A stretch of DNA of 64,000 nt from Schlegelella_A sp963778525 (GCA_963778525.1 CAVZUJ010000001.1:992001-1056000), one strand, 5' to 3'; counted from the stretch's first letter, positions 44,583-53,580 are shown. A program made the numbers and translations. The notes: generated from the letters alone by a model not told the origin.

Positions 44583-46217
44583 TCAGCGCGGCGGCTCGGC
44601 CGGCGCCGCGTAGGCATCGTCCTTGCCCACCAGCACCGCCTGCCGGGGCTGGAGAACGAAGTGCGGCGACATGATCTGCACGCCGTGCGCATTGAATTCG
44701 TCGAGGATGCTGGCATGCAGCGCCGACAGGAGCGGGATGCGCTGCAACGGATCGTCGATGCTCGCGAACAGCTCGTATTCGACGAAGAAGTCGGACAGCG
44801 CGCGCTGGTACACATACGGCGCCGGCGTTCGGCGCACACCTTCGGTCTTGTGCGCGGCCTCGACGAGCAAGGCCTGCACCTGCCGCCATGGCGCGTCGTA
44901 GCCGATGGTGACCTTGGTGGTCAGCAAGGTGCCCTCGCTGCCGCCGAGCTTCGAGTAGTTGCGGATCGGGTTCGACACGATGACCGAGTTCGGGATCGTG
45001 ACCTCCTCGTTGTTGACGTTGACCACCTTGATCGCCAGCGCCCCGACCTCGGTCACCACTCCCTGCACGCCGTTGATGTCGACGAAGTTGCCCTTGTGCA
45101 GCGAGCGCGAGTACACCACCACCAGCCCGCTCATCATCTGCGTGATGAGGCCGGAAGAGCCGAGCGTGACCATCACCCCGAGCAGGACGGAGATGCCCTT
45201 GAACGCGTTGCTGCTCGAACCCGGCAGCAGCGGGTACGCCACGGAGATGCCGAGCGCCCAGGCGAGGATCGTGAAGATGCGTTGGGTCGCATCGGTGGTT
45301 TCCGGGTGGAACAGGGGAATCCTCAGGCGATTGGTGCGCACCGCCTCGAAGAAGTAGCGGATGAGATCGACCACGGCGCGCGTCAGCACCAGCACGATCG
45401 CCGCCGTGGCCAGCCCGGGCAGGCTTTCGAGGATCCCTTCACCGAGCCACTCGACCTTCTCGGCCAGCCATTGGCCGAGGGTGCCCGCGAGCGGCGACGT
45501 CAGGTCGAAGCTGTCGAGAACGAAGTACACCCATGCGTAGCCGAGGGCCGCCAGGACGAGCCACTGCGCAAGCTGCATGGTGCCGACGGTGAGTCGAGCG
45601 AGGAACTCACGCCAGTCGACATAGGGAAAGCGCGCGGCCAGCACGTCGCGCTTCTTCTCCATCCACACGACCGCCAGGCGGCCGGCGTAGTAGGTGATCC
45701 AGATCAGGAACCCGAGCACCAGGGTCGCGACGGCGGTGCGCGCCGTGCCGATCACCAGACGCCGGCCGTCGTGCAGCTCGTGCCACGCCACGCGGACCTC
45801 CTCGAGTCGAGCGAGGCTCTGCTTGACGAGCGCGTCGAGATTCTGTCGGCCCTCCGGATCCAGGTCGCCTTCGACGAGCGCGAACAGCGGGCGTTCGCCA
45901 ACGACCAGCGTCATGCCCTTGGCGTCGCCCACCGTCGTCGGCAGTGCGCCGAGCGGTTCGTCGATCGCGGTCGGCGGCAGGGCGCGCAGGCGCTGCAAGG
46001 TGTTCTGCACGCGCTGCTGCGGCGTCAGGCCGGACACGTGCGCGCGCAGCATCACGACGTCGCGATTGAAGACGCGCAACATCGCGGGCTCGTCGGCGTT
46101 CTCCTGCGTCGCCGCCCGCACCGGCCCGGGCGCATCGCTGGCGCTTGCCGGCAGCGCGAGCAGCGCGAGCACCGCGCCGGACAGGGCCGCCCTCCACTGC
46201 TTTCTCATCGCCGGCAT
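44583..46217 (-). CDS. MscS-family mechanosensitive channel
   Basis: About 544 residues with a signal peptide (starts at 46217 or 46208), a periplasmic N-terminal domain, about four or five membrane helices and the MscS pore and beta domain (GLITQMMSGLVVVYSRSLHKGNFVDINGVQGVVTEVG, then NNEEVTIPNSVIVSNPIRNYS). It releases solutes under hypo-osmotic shock or high membrane tension. The extended periplasmic part places it with the larger MscK/YbdG-like members. Confidence 0.9.
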   Translation of the reverse strand: MPAMRKQWRAALSGAVLALLALPASASDAPGPVRAATQENADEPAMLRVFNRDVVMLRAHVSGLTPQQRVQNTLQRLRALPPTAIDEPLGALPTTVGDAKGMTLVVGERPLFALVEGDLDPEGRQNLDALVKQSLARLEEVRVAWHELHDGRRLVIGTARTAVATLVLGFLIWITYYAGRLAVVWMEKKRDVLAARFPYVDWREFLARLTVGTMQLAQWLVLAALGYAWVYFVLDSFDLTSPLAGTLGQWLAEKVEWLGEGILESLPGLATAAIVLVLTRAVVDLIRYFFEAVRTNRLRIPLFHPETTDATQRIFTILAWALGISVAYPLLPGSSSNAFKGISVLLGVMVTLGSSGLITQMMSGLVVVYSRSLHKGNFVDINGVQGVVTEVGALAIKVVNVNNEEVTIPNSVIVSNPIRNYSKLGGSEGTLLTTKVTIGYDAPWRQVQALLVEAAHKTEGVRRTPAPYVYQRALSDFFVEYELFASIDDPLQRIPLLSALHASILDEFNAHGVQIMSPHFVLQPRQAVLVGKDDAYAAPAEPPR

Positions 46218-46287
46218 TGTCGCTCCGTCGCGGCATCCGGAGTCCTTTTCCGGCGAGCAAGCTGGCGCGCGGTTCGCTTCGTGAATG

Positions 46288-46330
46288 CGACCAAGGTCCA
46301 ATGGTGCGTTCCCGGTGGCATCGCTATCGT
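46288..46330 (+). promoter_or_regulatory. Palindrome-dependent promoter of the GNAT gene
   Basis: CGACCAAGGTCC (46288-46299; one mismatch to GGACC-WW-GGTCC) is followed by AATGG, exactly 20 bases and the -10 hexamer TATCGT (46325-46330). The predicted start lies about 36 bases before the ATG. The minus-strand side shows no hexamer at the matching distance, so control of the MscS-like gene by this site is not supported. Confidence 0.65.
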
Positions 46331-46372
46331 GCAGGCGCTGATCCGCACACAAGCCAGCCACCAGTTCGGTCC

Positions 46373-46930
46373 ATGACGCCTGCGCCCGACGACGATCGCG
46401 GCTTCAGCGCGCAGGTGGTCTTGCGCGACGGCAGGGTCGCAATGCTGCGCCTGATGCGGCCCGACGACAGGGAGCGCCTCGTGGCCGCGTTCGCGACGCT
46501 CGACCGGGAGTCGATCTACGTCCGCTTCTTCTCCCATCGCAAGGAAATTCCCGAGGCGGCACTGCGGCGGATCGACGAGATCGATTTCGTGCGTCTGCTC
46601 GGTCTTGTCGTCACGATCGGGACGGGCGCCGACGAGACCCTCATCGGCAGCGCCACCTACGTCGCCGATTCGGCAGCGACAGGCGCGCGGACGGCCGAGG
46701 TGGCCTTCACCATCGTCGATGAGCATCAGGGCCAGGGCCTGGCCGGCCGCTTGCTCGCGGTGGCTGTCGACATCGCCCGCCGGCACGGCATCGCCCGCTT
46801 CACGGCCGACGTGCTCTTCCACAATGCGCCGATGCTCAAGGTATTCGCGCGCAGCGGGCTGCCGATGCGCAGGCGCTACGAGGGCGGCGTCATCCATGTC
46901 GAGCTCGATCTGGCCATGCAGCTCGATTGA
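46373..46930 (+). CDS. GNAT-family N-acetyltransferase
   Basis: A 185-residue single-domain GNAT. The acetyl-CoA loop is DEHQGQGLAGRLLAVAVDIARRHGI; a preceding segment DRESIYVRFFSHRKEIPEAALRRIDEID matches the type fused to acyl-CoA-synthetase-like and Usp proteins that acetylate lysines in response to cyclic nucleotides. No regulatory domain is present here. The start at 46373 is favoured because the predicted transcript begins near 46337, which rules out the earlier in-frame start codons. Confidence 0.85.
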   Translation: MTPAPDDDRGFSAQVVLRDGRVAMLRLMRPDDRERLVAAFATLDRESIYVRFFSHRKEIPEAALRRIDEIDFVRLLGLVVTIGTGADETLIGSATYVADSAATGARTAEVAFTIVDEHQGQGLAGRLLAVAVDIARRHGIARFTADVLFHNAPMLKVFARSGLPMRRRYEGGVIHVELDLAMQLD

Positions 46931-47008
46931 AGGGACGAGAGTGCGCGCAAGCGGCGACAGAACTGCTTCGACGGCAACTCGCACATCTGGCCCGACGACG
47001 GAGGACGA

Positions 47009-48256
47009 ATGGACGTACACGCGACGACCCAGGACGAGGGCCACCGGCTGCGAGGCCCGATGACCCCGTCGCAGCGCCTGCTGCTGGAAGAGGGCGACTT
47101 CTCCCTCGTGCTCGGCGGCCCGCTCTATCAGCTCTTTCGACGTGCCCACCTGTCGGACAACGCGTTCGAGCTGGCCGTGCGCCGCGTTGTCGCCATCGCG
47201 CTCGTCGCGTGGCTGCCGCTGCTGCTGCTGTCCGCGGTTTCGGGCCAGTTGTGGACTCGCGACGTGGCCGTGCCGTTCCTCCTCGATGTCGAGGTGCACG
47301 TGCGCTTCCTGGTGGCGTTGCCGCTGCTCGTCGTCGCCGAGCTCATCGTGCACCGGCGGATGCGCCTGGTGGTGCGCCAGTTCCTCGACCGGCAGTTGAT
47401 CCCCGAGGACGCGAGGCTGCGCTTCGACCTCGCCATCGCGAGCGTGTTCCGGTTGCGCAACTCGATGCTCGCAGAGCTGCTGCTGGTGGCGCTCGTCTAC
47501 GGCGTCGGCGTGCTCGTGATCTGGCGTCTGTACGCGGTGCTCGACCAGACCGCCTGGTACACCGTTCCTGCCGTCGCGGGCTCGCGCCTGTCGTTGGCGG
47601 GCATGTGGTACACGTTCATCAGCGTGCCCGTCTTCCAGTTCCTGCTCCTGCGCTGGTATTTCCGCATGTTCATCTGGACACGCTTCCTTTGGCAGGTGAC
47701 GCGCATCCCGTTGAGCATCGTGCCGACGCACCCGGACCGGGTCGGCGGCCTCGGCTTCCTGGCCACCACCGCCTTCGCCTTCGTGCCGCTCGCGCTGGCC
47801 CATGGCGCGGTCCTCTCGGGACTGATCGCCAACCGGGTCCTGCACCTCGGCGTGCCGCTGACTTCGTTCAAGGTCGAGATCGGCATCGTCCTCGCGTTCG
47901 TTCTCGCCCTCGTGTTCGTCCCGCTCCTCCTGTTCGCGCCGCAGCTCGCCCGTGCCAAGCGCGACGGCGTGCGCGAGTACGGCACGCTCGCGGAGCGTTA
48001 CGTGCGCGAGTTCGACGCCAAGTGGATCCATGGCAGCACGCCGCCCGACGAGCCGCTGGTCGGCAGCGCCGACATCCAGTCGCTGGCGGACCTCAGCAAC
48101 AGCTACGAGGTCGTGCGCACGATGCGTCCCGTGCTGGTGACGCGCGATGCTGTCGTCCAGCTCGTTGCCGCGACGCTCGCGCCGCTCCTGCCGCTGCTGC
48201 TGACGATGATGCCGCTCGAGGAATTGCTCAAAAAGCTGTTCGGGATCCTCTTCTGA
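47009..48256 (+). CDS. Multi-pass membrane protein of unknown function
   Basis: A 415-residue protein with about seven predicted helices (VVAIALVAWLPLLLLSAV, VRFLVALPLLVVAELIVH, AELLLVALVYGVGVLVIW and others) and a soluble region before the last two helices. The conserved-looking segment SIVPTHPDRVGGLGFL lies mid-protein. I do not recognise a characterised family. It begins 78 bases after the GNAT gene and may share its palindrome-driven transcript. Confidence 0.75.
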   Translation: MDVHATTQDEGHRLRGPMTPSQRLLLEEGDFSLVLGGPLYQLFRRAHLSDNAFELAVRRVVAIALVAWLPLLLLSAVSGQLWTRDVAVPFLLDVEVHVRFLVALPLLVVAELIVHRRMRLVVRQFLDRQLIPEDARLRFDLAIASVFRLRNSMLAELLLVALVYGVGVLVIWRLYAVLDQTAWYTVPAVAGSRLSLAGMWYTFISVPVFQFLLLRWYFRMFIWTRFLWQVTRIPLSIVPTHPDRVGGLGFLATTAFAFVPLALAHGAVLSGLIANRVLHLGVPLTSFKVEIGIVLAFVLALVFVPLLLFAPQLARAKRDGVREYGTLAERYVREFDAKWIHGSTPPDEPLVGSADIQSLADLSNSYEVVRTMRPVLVTRDAVVQLVAATLAPLLPLLLTMMPLEELLKKLFGILF

Positions 48257-48269
48257 TGAAATCGCGGGC

Positions 48270-49223
48270 ATGAGGGTCTCTCCCGCATCGCGCGGACGCC
48301 TGGCGAAGATGCTCGTGCTTGCGACGAAATCGGTCGCCGCCTGCGGGCTCGCGGCGATTGCCTGCACGAGTCGCGCACAGGACATCGAGCCACGCGCCTA
48401 TTCGAATGCGCCGATCGGGGTGAACTTCCTGATCGCGGGCTACGCACGCAGCCGCGGCGGACTCTCGCTCGACCCGGCGATCCCGTTGACGAACGCCAGC
48501 ATCGACACCTCGGCGGTGGTGCTGGCGTATGCGCGCGTGCTCGACCTCTGGGGCGTATCCGGAAAGTTCGACGTGATCGCTCCGTACGTCTCGCTCTCCG
48601 GCACCGCCGAATACGCCGGGCAGCCTGTCGCACGCTCGATCGACGGCTTCGCCAATTCGGCCTTTCGCCTGTCGGCCAACCTGTATGGCGCGCCATCGCT
48701 CACCTTGCCCGAGTTCGCCAGATACGAGCAGGACCTGATCGTCGGCGCGAGCCTGCAGGTCTCTGCACCCACCTCCCAATACGACCCGAGCCGGCTGCTC
48801 AACATCGGCACCAACCGCTGGTCGTTCAAGCCCGAGCTCGGCATCTCGAAAGCCGTCGACCGCTGGACCGTCGAAGGCCAGGCGGCTGTCACGTTCTACA
48901 CCGACAACGGCGATTTCTTCGGCGGCTCGACGCGCTCGCAGGATCCGCTGTACTCGCTCCAGGCGCACGTGATCTATCGCTTCCCGGCCGGCGCGTGGAC
49001 ATCGTTCGACGCGAACTATTTCACCGGTGGGCGGTCGGCGGTCGATGGCACGCCGAAGGACGACCTGCAGCAGAACTGGCGCCTGGGAGCGACGCTGGCA
49101 TTGCCGATCGACCGGCGCAACTCGGTCAAGCTCTATGCAAGCAGCGGCATCTCGGCACGTACGGGCAACAACTTCGATCTCCTCGGGATCGCCTGGCAGT
49201 ACCGCTGGGGTGGCGGCCTCTAG
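48270..49223 (+). CDS. Outer membrane MetA-pathway/transporter-like barrel protein
   Basis: A 317-residue protein with a signal peptide ending near SRAQD. Beta-strand pattern and segments such as SNAPIGVNFLIAGYARSRGG, NRWSFKPELGISKAVDRWTVEG and YRFPAGAWTSFDANYFTGGR match the putative MetA-pathway of phenol degradation (transporter) family, small channels for hydrophobic or anionic solutes. It starts 13 bases after the membrane protein gene, consistent with an operon. Confidence 0.82.
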   Translation: MRVSPASRGRLAKMLVLATKSVAACGLAAIACTSRAQDIEPRAYSNAPIGVNFLIAGYARSRGGLSLDPAIPLTNASIDTSAVVLAYARVLDLWGVSGKFDVIAPYVSLSGTAEYAGQPVARSIDGFANSAFRLSANLYGAPSLTLPEFARYEQDLIVGASLQVSAPTSQYDPSRLLNIGTNRWSFKPELGISKAVDRWTVEGQAAVTFYTDNGDFFGGSTRSQDPLYSLQAHVIYRFPAGAWTSFDANYFTGGRSAVDGTPKDDLQQNWRLGATLALPIDRRNSVKLYASSGISARTGNNFDLLGIAWQYRWGGGL

Positions 49224-49236
49224 CCTTCGACGAGTG

Positions 49237-49279
49237 GGACCTAGGTCCAATGGAGCGCGCCGCCAACCCTCCGTATGCT
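49237..49279 (+). promoter_or_regulatory. Palindrome-dependent promoter of the SulP operon
   Basis: A perfect GGACCTAGGTCC (49237-49248), then AATGG, 20 bases and the -10 hexamer TATGCT (49274-49279). The predicted start near 49286 rules out an upstream start codon at 49275 and favours the ATG at 49341. Confidence 0.68.
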
Positions 49280-49340
49280 GGGGCGTGCCCAAACGGACGA
49301 TGATGAAGCGGCGGTGCGCGATCAGCGCCCGGCTCGACTG

Positions 49341-51044
49341 ATGGCAGCAGAGACCGCGAGGCCGGGGCGATGGTCGCCGGTTCAACTCGTTCCGGCGCTC
49401 GGCTGGCTTCGCACGGCGCGCGGACCGCTGTTGCGCGCCGACGTGGTGGCCGGCGTCACGCTCGCGGCGTACCTGCTGCCCGCCGGACTGGGCGATGCCT
49501 CGCTCGCCAACCTGCCGCCGCAAAGCGGCCTGTACGCGTGCCTGTTCTCGGGTCTCCTGTTCTGGCTCTTCTGCAGCTCGCGGCACACGGCCATCACCGT
49601 CACCTCGGCGATCTCGGTCCTGATCGGCTCATCGCTCGGCACGATCGCCGGCGGCGATCCGGCGCGCTTCGGCGCCCTCGCCGCGGCCACCACGCTGCTG
49701 GTCTCGGCCATCGCGCTGATTGCATGGCTGTGCCGCGCCGGCGTCATCGTCACCTTCATTTCCGAGACGGTGATGATCGGCTTCAAGACCGGCGTGGCCC
49801 TCTTCGTCGGCAGCACGCAATTGCCCAAGCTGTTCGGCTTCAAGGGCGGCCATGGCGACTTCTGGGAACGCATGGGCGACTTCTTCGGGCACCTGGGCGA
49901 CACCAACGCCACCGCGCTCACGATGGGCGGCGTCGCGCTCTGCGTTCTGGTGCTCGGCAAGATCTACATGAAGCACCGGCCGGTGACGCTGCTCGTCGTC
50001 ATCGGCGGCATCGTCGCCGCTTCGCTGCTGAACGCCGGCGCGCTCGGCGTGAAGCTGCTCGGCGAGGTTCCGCAGGGCCTGCCGGCGATCGGTCTTCCCG
50101 CCGTGCAATGGAGCGATCTGAAGGAGCTGCTGCCCCTGGCGATCGCCTGCTTCATGCTGGGCGCTGTCGAGACCGTGGCGATCGGCCGCATGTTCGCGCT
50201 CAAGCACGGCCAGCGCCTCGAGCCGAACCAGGAGTTCCTCGCCCTCGCCGCGGCCAACCTCGGCGCCGGCCTCGGCCAGGGCTTCCCGGTCAGCGGCGGC
50301 ATGTCGCAATCGCTCGTCAACGAGAGCGCAGGGGCGCGCTCGCCGCTCTCCGGCCTGATCGCCGCGCTCATCATCCTGGTGGTCGTCATCTTCTTCTCGG
50401 GCCTGCTTCGAAACCTGCCGCAGCCGGTGCTCGCGGCAGTCGTCCTGGTGGCGGTCGCCGGCCTCTTCAAGGTCGACGAGCTCAAGCGGCTGTGGCGGTT
50501 CGACCGCGGCGAGTTCGCGATCGCGGCGGCGGCGCTCGCCGGCGTCCTCGGCGCCGGCCTGCTCGACGGCGTGCTGATCGGTGCCTTGATCTCGATCGTC
50601 ATCCTGCTGCGACGCGCTTCGCAACCGCACGTGGCCGTGCTCGGACAGATCCCCGGCACCTCTCTCTATGGCAACCTCGCGCCGAACCCGGAGAACGAGC
50701 GCACGGCCGGGGTGTTCATCTTCCGCTCCGACTCGGCGCTGCTTTACTTCAACTGCGAGTACCTGCACGACCGCTTTGTCGAGTTGCTCGAGCAGGAAAC
50801 ACCGCCGGCGACGTGCGCGATCTGGAGCCTGTCGACGGCATCGGCGGTCGACCTCGCCGGCGCCGAGATGCTGCTGCACCTGCGCCGCGAGCTGCTCGAG
50901 CGCGGCGTCGAGTTCAGGCTCGCCGACGTTCGCGGGCCGGTGCGCGACGCGCTCCGGCGGGCCGGCCTCGAAGAGCATTTCGGGCCGATCGAGCCGAACA
51001 TGTCGATTGCATCGATCCTGAATTCCGGGAGCCACGCCCCATGA
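49341..51044 (+). CDS. SulP-family anion transporter with STAS domain
   Basis: The 567-residue protein has the SulP N-terminal signature (VAGVTLAAYLLPAGLGDASLANLPPQSGLY), about 12 to 14 helices and a C-terminal STAS domain (residues about 445-560; VDLAGAEMLLHLRREL). SulP proteins carry sulfate, bicarbonate or dicarboxylates, usually with sodium or protons. The start was chosen by the promoter above. The stop overlaps the next gene by four bases. Confidence 0.9.
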   Translation: MAAETARPGRWSPVQLVPALGWLRTARGPLLRADVVAGVTLAAYLLPAGLGDASLANLPPQSGLYACLFSGLLFWLFCSSRHTAITVTSAISVLIGSSLGTIAGGDPARFGALAAATTLLVSAIALIAWLCRAGVIVTFISETVMIGFKTGVALFVGSTQLPKLFGFKGGHGDFWERMGDFFGHLGDTNATALTMGGVALCVLVLGKIYMKHRPVTLLVVIGGIVAASLLNAGALGVKLLGEVPQGLPAIGLPAVQWSDLKELLPLAIACFMLGAVETVAIGRMFALKHGQRLEPNQEFLALAAANLGAGLGQGFPVSGGMSQSLVNESAGARSPLSGLIAALIILVVVIFFSGLLRNLPQPVLAAVVLVAVAGLFKVDELKRLWRFDRGEFAIAAAALAGVLGAGLLDGVLIGALISIVILLRRASQPHVAVLGQIPGTSLYGNLAPNPENERTAGVFIFRSDSALLYFNCEYLHDRFVELLEQETPPATCAIWSLSTASAVDLAGAEMLLHLRRELLERGVEFRLADVRGPVRDALRRAGLEEHFGPIEPNMSIASILNSGSHAP

Positions 51045-51736
51045 GCACGCCCATCCCCTCGGCCGCGCCTGCGGCCGTCATCGACCGCCTCGGCGAGGGC
51101 CGCATCCTCGATCCGATCGATCGCAATTCCGAGGTCCTCTTCGGCCTCTTCATGGTGCTCACGTTCACCGGCACCTTGAGCGTGGCGAGCGCCGGGCGCG
51201 ACGATGTCCGGACGATGCTGATCGCGGCGGTCGGCTGCAACACCGCCTGGGGTTTCGTCGACGCCGTGATGTATGTGCTGCGCAACCTCGTCTCGCGCGG
51301 CCGCGAGGCGACGCTCGAGAGCGCCATCAGCAAGGCGGCTCGCCCGGAAGACGGCCATCGCCTGATCGCCGAGGCGATCGGCCCGCTGGCCGAGGCGCTG
51401 GAGCCGCCGGCCCTGGAGGGCATGCGCCAGTTCGCGATCAAGCACTCGGCGGCCGCGGTGGCCTCGCCGGTCAAGGTGAACGGCCGCGACCTGAAAGGCG
51501 CGCTTGCGGTGTTCCTGCTCGTGTTCGCGTCGACGTTCCCCGTCGTGCTGCCGTTCATCTTCATCCACGACGTGCAGTTCGCGAAGCGGCTCTCGGCGGC
51601 AATCGCGATCGTGATGATGTATCGCTGCGGCCATCAATGGGGCCGCTACGCCGGCCAGGTGCCGTGGCACGCCGGGGTGATCCTCGTGCTGCTCGGATGC
51701 GCGATCGAGGCGATCGTGATCGCGCTGGGCGGGTGA
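51041..51736 (+). CDS. VIT-like small membrane protein of unknown function
   Basis: An ATGA overlap couples this 231-residue protein to SulP. It has about five helices, among them SEVLFGLFMVLTFTGTLSVASAG near the N-terminus and ALAVFLLVFASTFPVVLPFIF in the middle. The second resembles the VIT1/CCC1 iron-manganese transporter fold, but the metal-binding glutamates of that family are not clearly in place. The function is unknown, and co-translation suggests a partner role for SulP. Confidence 0.72.
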   Translation: MSTPIPSAAPAAVIDRLGEGRILDPIDRNSEVLFGLFMVLTFTGTLSVASAGRDDVRTMLIAAVGCNTAWGFVDAVMYVLRNLVSRGREATLESAISKAARPEDGHRLIAEAIGPLAEALEPPALEGMRQFAIKHSAAAVASPVKVNGRDLKGALAVFLLVFASTFPVVLPFIFIHDVQFAKRLSAAIAIVMMYRCGHQWGRYAGQVPWHAGVILVLLGCAIEAIVIALGG

Positions 51737-51757
51737 TCCGACGACAGGCGCCGATGG

Positions 51758-52042
51758 CTACTTGTCTGGCCGAAGGCTGTACGAGGCCTCCGCGCTGCGG
51801 ACCAGAACGATCGGCTTCGCGTCGGATCCGGTCGCCGGTCCATGAGGTGCGGATGCCGGTTGAAGCGCACTGAGATCCGAAAGCGGACCGAAGACAAGGA
51901 ACGCCGCCGATGCACCCGCCAAGGCCGCCGTCAGTCCGACGGCCACGCGAGGCAGGCGGCGTGTCAACCGAAAGTTCCGGGCCACGGCGATCCGCTGTGC
52001 AGCCGGCCCGTGCAACGGCATATTGCCTGGGATGCAGCTCAT
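51758..52042 (-). CDS. Small single-pass membrane protein coupled to the LuxR regulator
   Basis: A 94-residue protein whose ATG overlaps the regulator stop (ATGA), with GAAGG upstream. A basic N-terminal half (RNFRLTRRLPR) precedes one membrane helix (VAVGLTAALAGASAAFLVFGPL), then a short periplasmic tail rich in Ala and Ser. No family is recognised. The coupling to a regulator gene supports it being real. Confidence 0.55.
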   Translation of the reverse strand: MSCIPGNMPLHGPAAQRIAVARNFRLTRRLPRVAVGLTAALAGASAAFLVFGPLSDLSALQPASAPHGPATGSDAKPIVLVRSAEASYSLRPDK

Positions 52043-52800
52043 CGGCTTGCCTTCGAATGAGTGTGAAACGCACCACCAGGCGGTGACAGAGAGTAGTTGT
52101 CGCGCCTCGTGAGCAGAACGCTCTTCACCGGCGGCAACACCGCGACTTGACCGATGAGTGCCCGGATGCTCCCGGCCCCGGTTTTCGTGCGCATGCTCCC
52201 GATCTGGCTTCGCACGGTCGACAAGGCCACCCCGAACTGCTTCGCAACCCGAGCTGGCGAGAGACCGCTGCAAAGGGCCACGAGGACGCGGGTCTCGGCG
52301 CTCGTCAGGCAATGGTTGCGCGCAAAACCCAGGGTCGACAGCGACTCGCAGACACTTCGCTTGCCGAGCAGAACCAGCACGGCACCCGGGGACGAATCGC
52401 CGGTCCCTAGCGGGACGACCGAGATGCTTGCCCGCTCGCCATCGCGGCCCAGGGTGATGAGCCGGCGCAGGCCGCGGAATGCAGCATCGGCAATGGCCTC
52501 GTGGAACGGCGCCGCGTCGCGAGCCCCGGCCGCTCTCAGCTCGCCTGCCAGCAGCTGCAACGGATGAAGCGCATCGAGCTCCGCCCGCGCCGCAACGTTG
52601 AGGTGCACGACTCGCAAGCCGTCGAAGAGAAGCACGACTCCGTAGTCGAGCTCATCGAGGGCGGCCGCGAGCCAGCGCCACGCGACGGGCGCGAAATCCC
52701 GGCCGGAGAGCGCGATCGCGCGCGCCGCTGGAAGTCCGGCGGAGACGATGCCTGGCGGAATGCTGTGAACCGCGTCGCGGACTGTCGTCGTGTCGAACAT
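52039..52800 (-). CDS. LuxR/NarL-type helix-turn-helix regulator without receiver domain
   Basis: The start at 52800 (MFDTTTV) is preceded by AAGGAAGC. The N-terminal 170 residues look like a degenerate PAS-type sensor (LDYGVVLLFDGLRVVHLNVAARAELD). The C-terminal HTH is LTSAETRVLVALCSGLSPARVAKQFGVALSTVRSQIGSM. There is no phospho-acceptor receiver. Compact inverted repeats with a two-base gap, like the GGACC-WW-GGTCC sites nearby, are the usual targets of NarL/LuxR-type dimers, so this is one candidate regulator. That link is inference only. Confidence 0.83.
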   Translation of the reverse strand: MFDTTTVRDAVHSIPPGIVSAGLPAARAIALSGRDFAPVAWRWLAAALDELDYGVVLLFDGLRVVHLNVAARAELDALHPLQLLAGELRAAGARDAAPFHEAIADAAFRGLRRLITLGRDGERASISVVPLGTGDSSPGAVLVLLGKRSVCESLSTLGFARNHCLTSAETRVLVALCSGLSPARVAKQFGVALSTVRSQIGSMRTKTGAGSIRALIGQVAVLPPVKSVLLTRRDNYSLSPPGGAFHTHSKASR

Positions 52801-52935
52801 GCTGCTTCCTTTGAAGACCGATGGACCGAACACCCCACCGTGCCGCCAAGCTTAGGAAGCGTGCTCGGCCACGTCAGCGCAGAACGGCCGTGGCCGCATG
52901 TGACTTATTGCCATGGGAGGCGCCACAATTCGGGC

Positions 52936-53580
52936 GTGCGCTCGCCGTTGGCTACTCCGGATGTCCTCGACGACCACGTCGTGCGGGAGATTGCGCGCCG
53001 AGGCGGCGTCAAGCCCTACCCGGCGAATGCCGTTCTCATCAACGAGGGCGACAGCAACGATTCGCTCTACATCATCCTGAGCGGCCGGGTCAAGGTCTAC
53101 TCGACCAACGCCGACGGCAAGGAGGTCGTCATCGCGACGCATGTCGCCGGCGAGTACGTCGGCGAGCTGGCGCTCGACGGCGGCGTGCGCAGCGCCTCGG
53201 TGATGACGCTCGAGCCGACCACCTGCTCGGTCGTCACCGGGGCCAATCTGCGCGAGTTCATCGCCGCTCACCCCGACTTCGCTTCCCACCTCATCCACAA
53301 GCTGATCCGCTGTGTGCGCCAGGCTACGGAAAGCGTCAAGAGTCTCGCGCTGGAGGACGTCTATGGGCGGGTCGTCCGACTCCTCGCCGATCTCTCCGAT
53401 CCGGCCGAGGGCGGAAGGCGCCTGGTGCGCGAGCGCCTCACCCAGCAGGAGATCGGCGAGCGCGTCGGCGCCTCGCGCGAGATGGTGAGCCGCATCTTCA
53501 AGGACCTCACGGCCGGCGGCTTCGTCGTCGCGCAATCAGGCCGCATCACCCTGCTCAAGAAGCCGCCGGCGGCATGGTAA
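52936..53580 (+). CDS. CRP/FNR-family transcription regulator
   Basis: The GTG start gives 214 residues. A cyclic-nucleotide-binding domain (YIILSGRVKVYSTNADGKEVVIAT, then GELALDGGVRSASV with the RSA phosphate-cassette residues) is followed by a winged HTH (LTQQEIGERVGASREMVSRIFKDLTAGGFV). No cysteine cluster for oxygen sensing is present, so it is CRP-like rather than FNR-like. It is divergent from the LuxR-type gene, 135 bases apart. Confidence 0.9.
   Translation: MRSPLATPDVLDDHVVREIARRGGVKPYPANAVLINEGDSNDSLYIILSGRVKVYSTNADGKEVVIATHVAGEYVGELALDGGVRSASVMTLEPTTCSVVTGANLREFIAAHPDFASHLIHKLIRCVRQATESVKSLALEDVYGRVVRLLADLSDPAEGGRRLVRERLTQQEIGERVGASREMVSRIFKDLTAGGFVVAQSGRITLLKKPPAAW

Noticed and set aside
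46257..46288. Palindrome control of the MscS gene from the 46288 site
   Set aside because: The hexamer at the matching distance on the minus strand is GCTTGC, unlike a -10 box.
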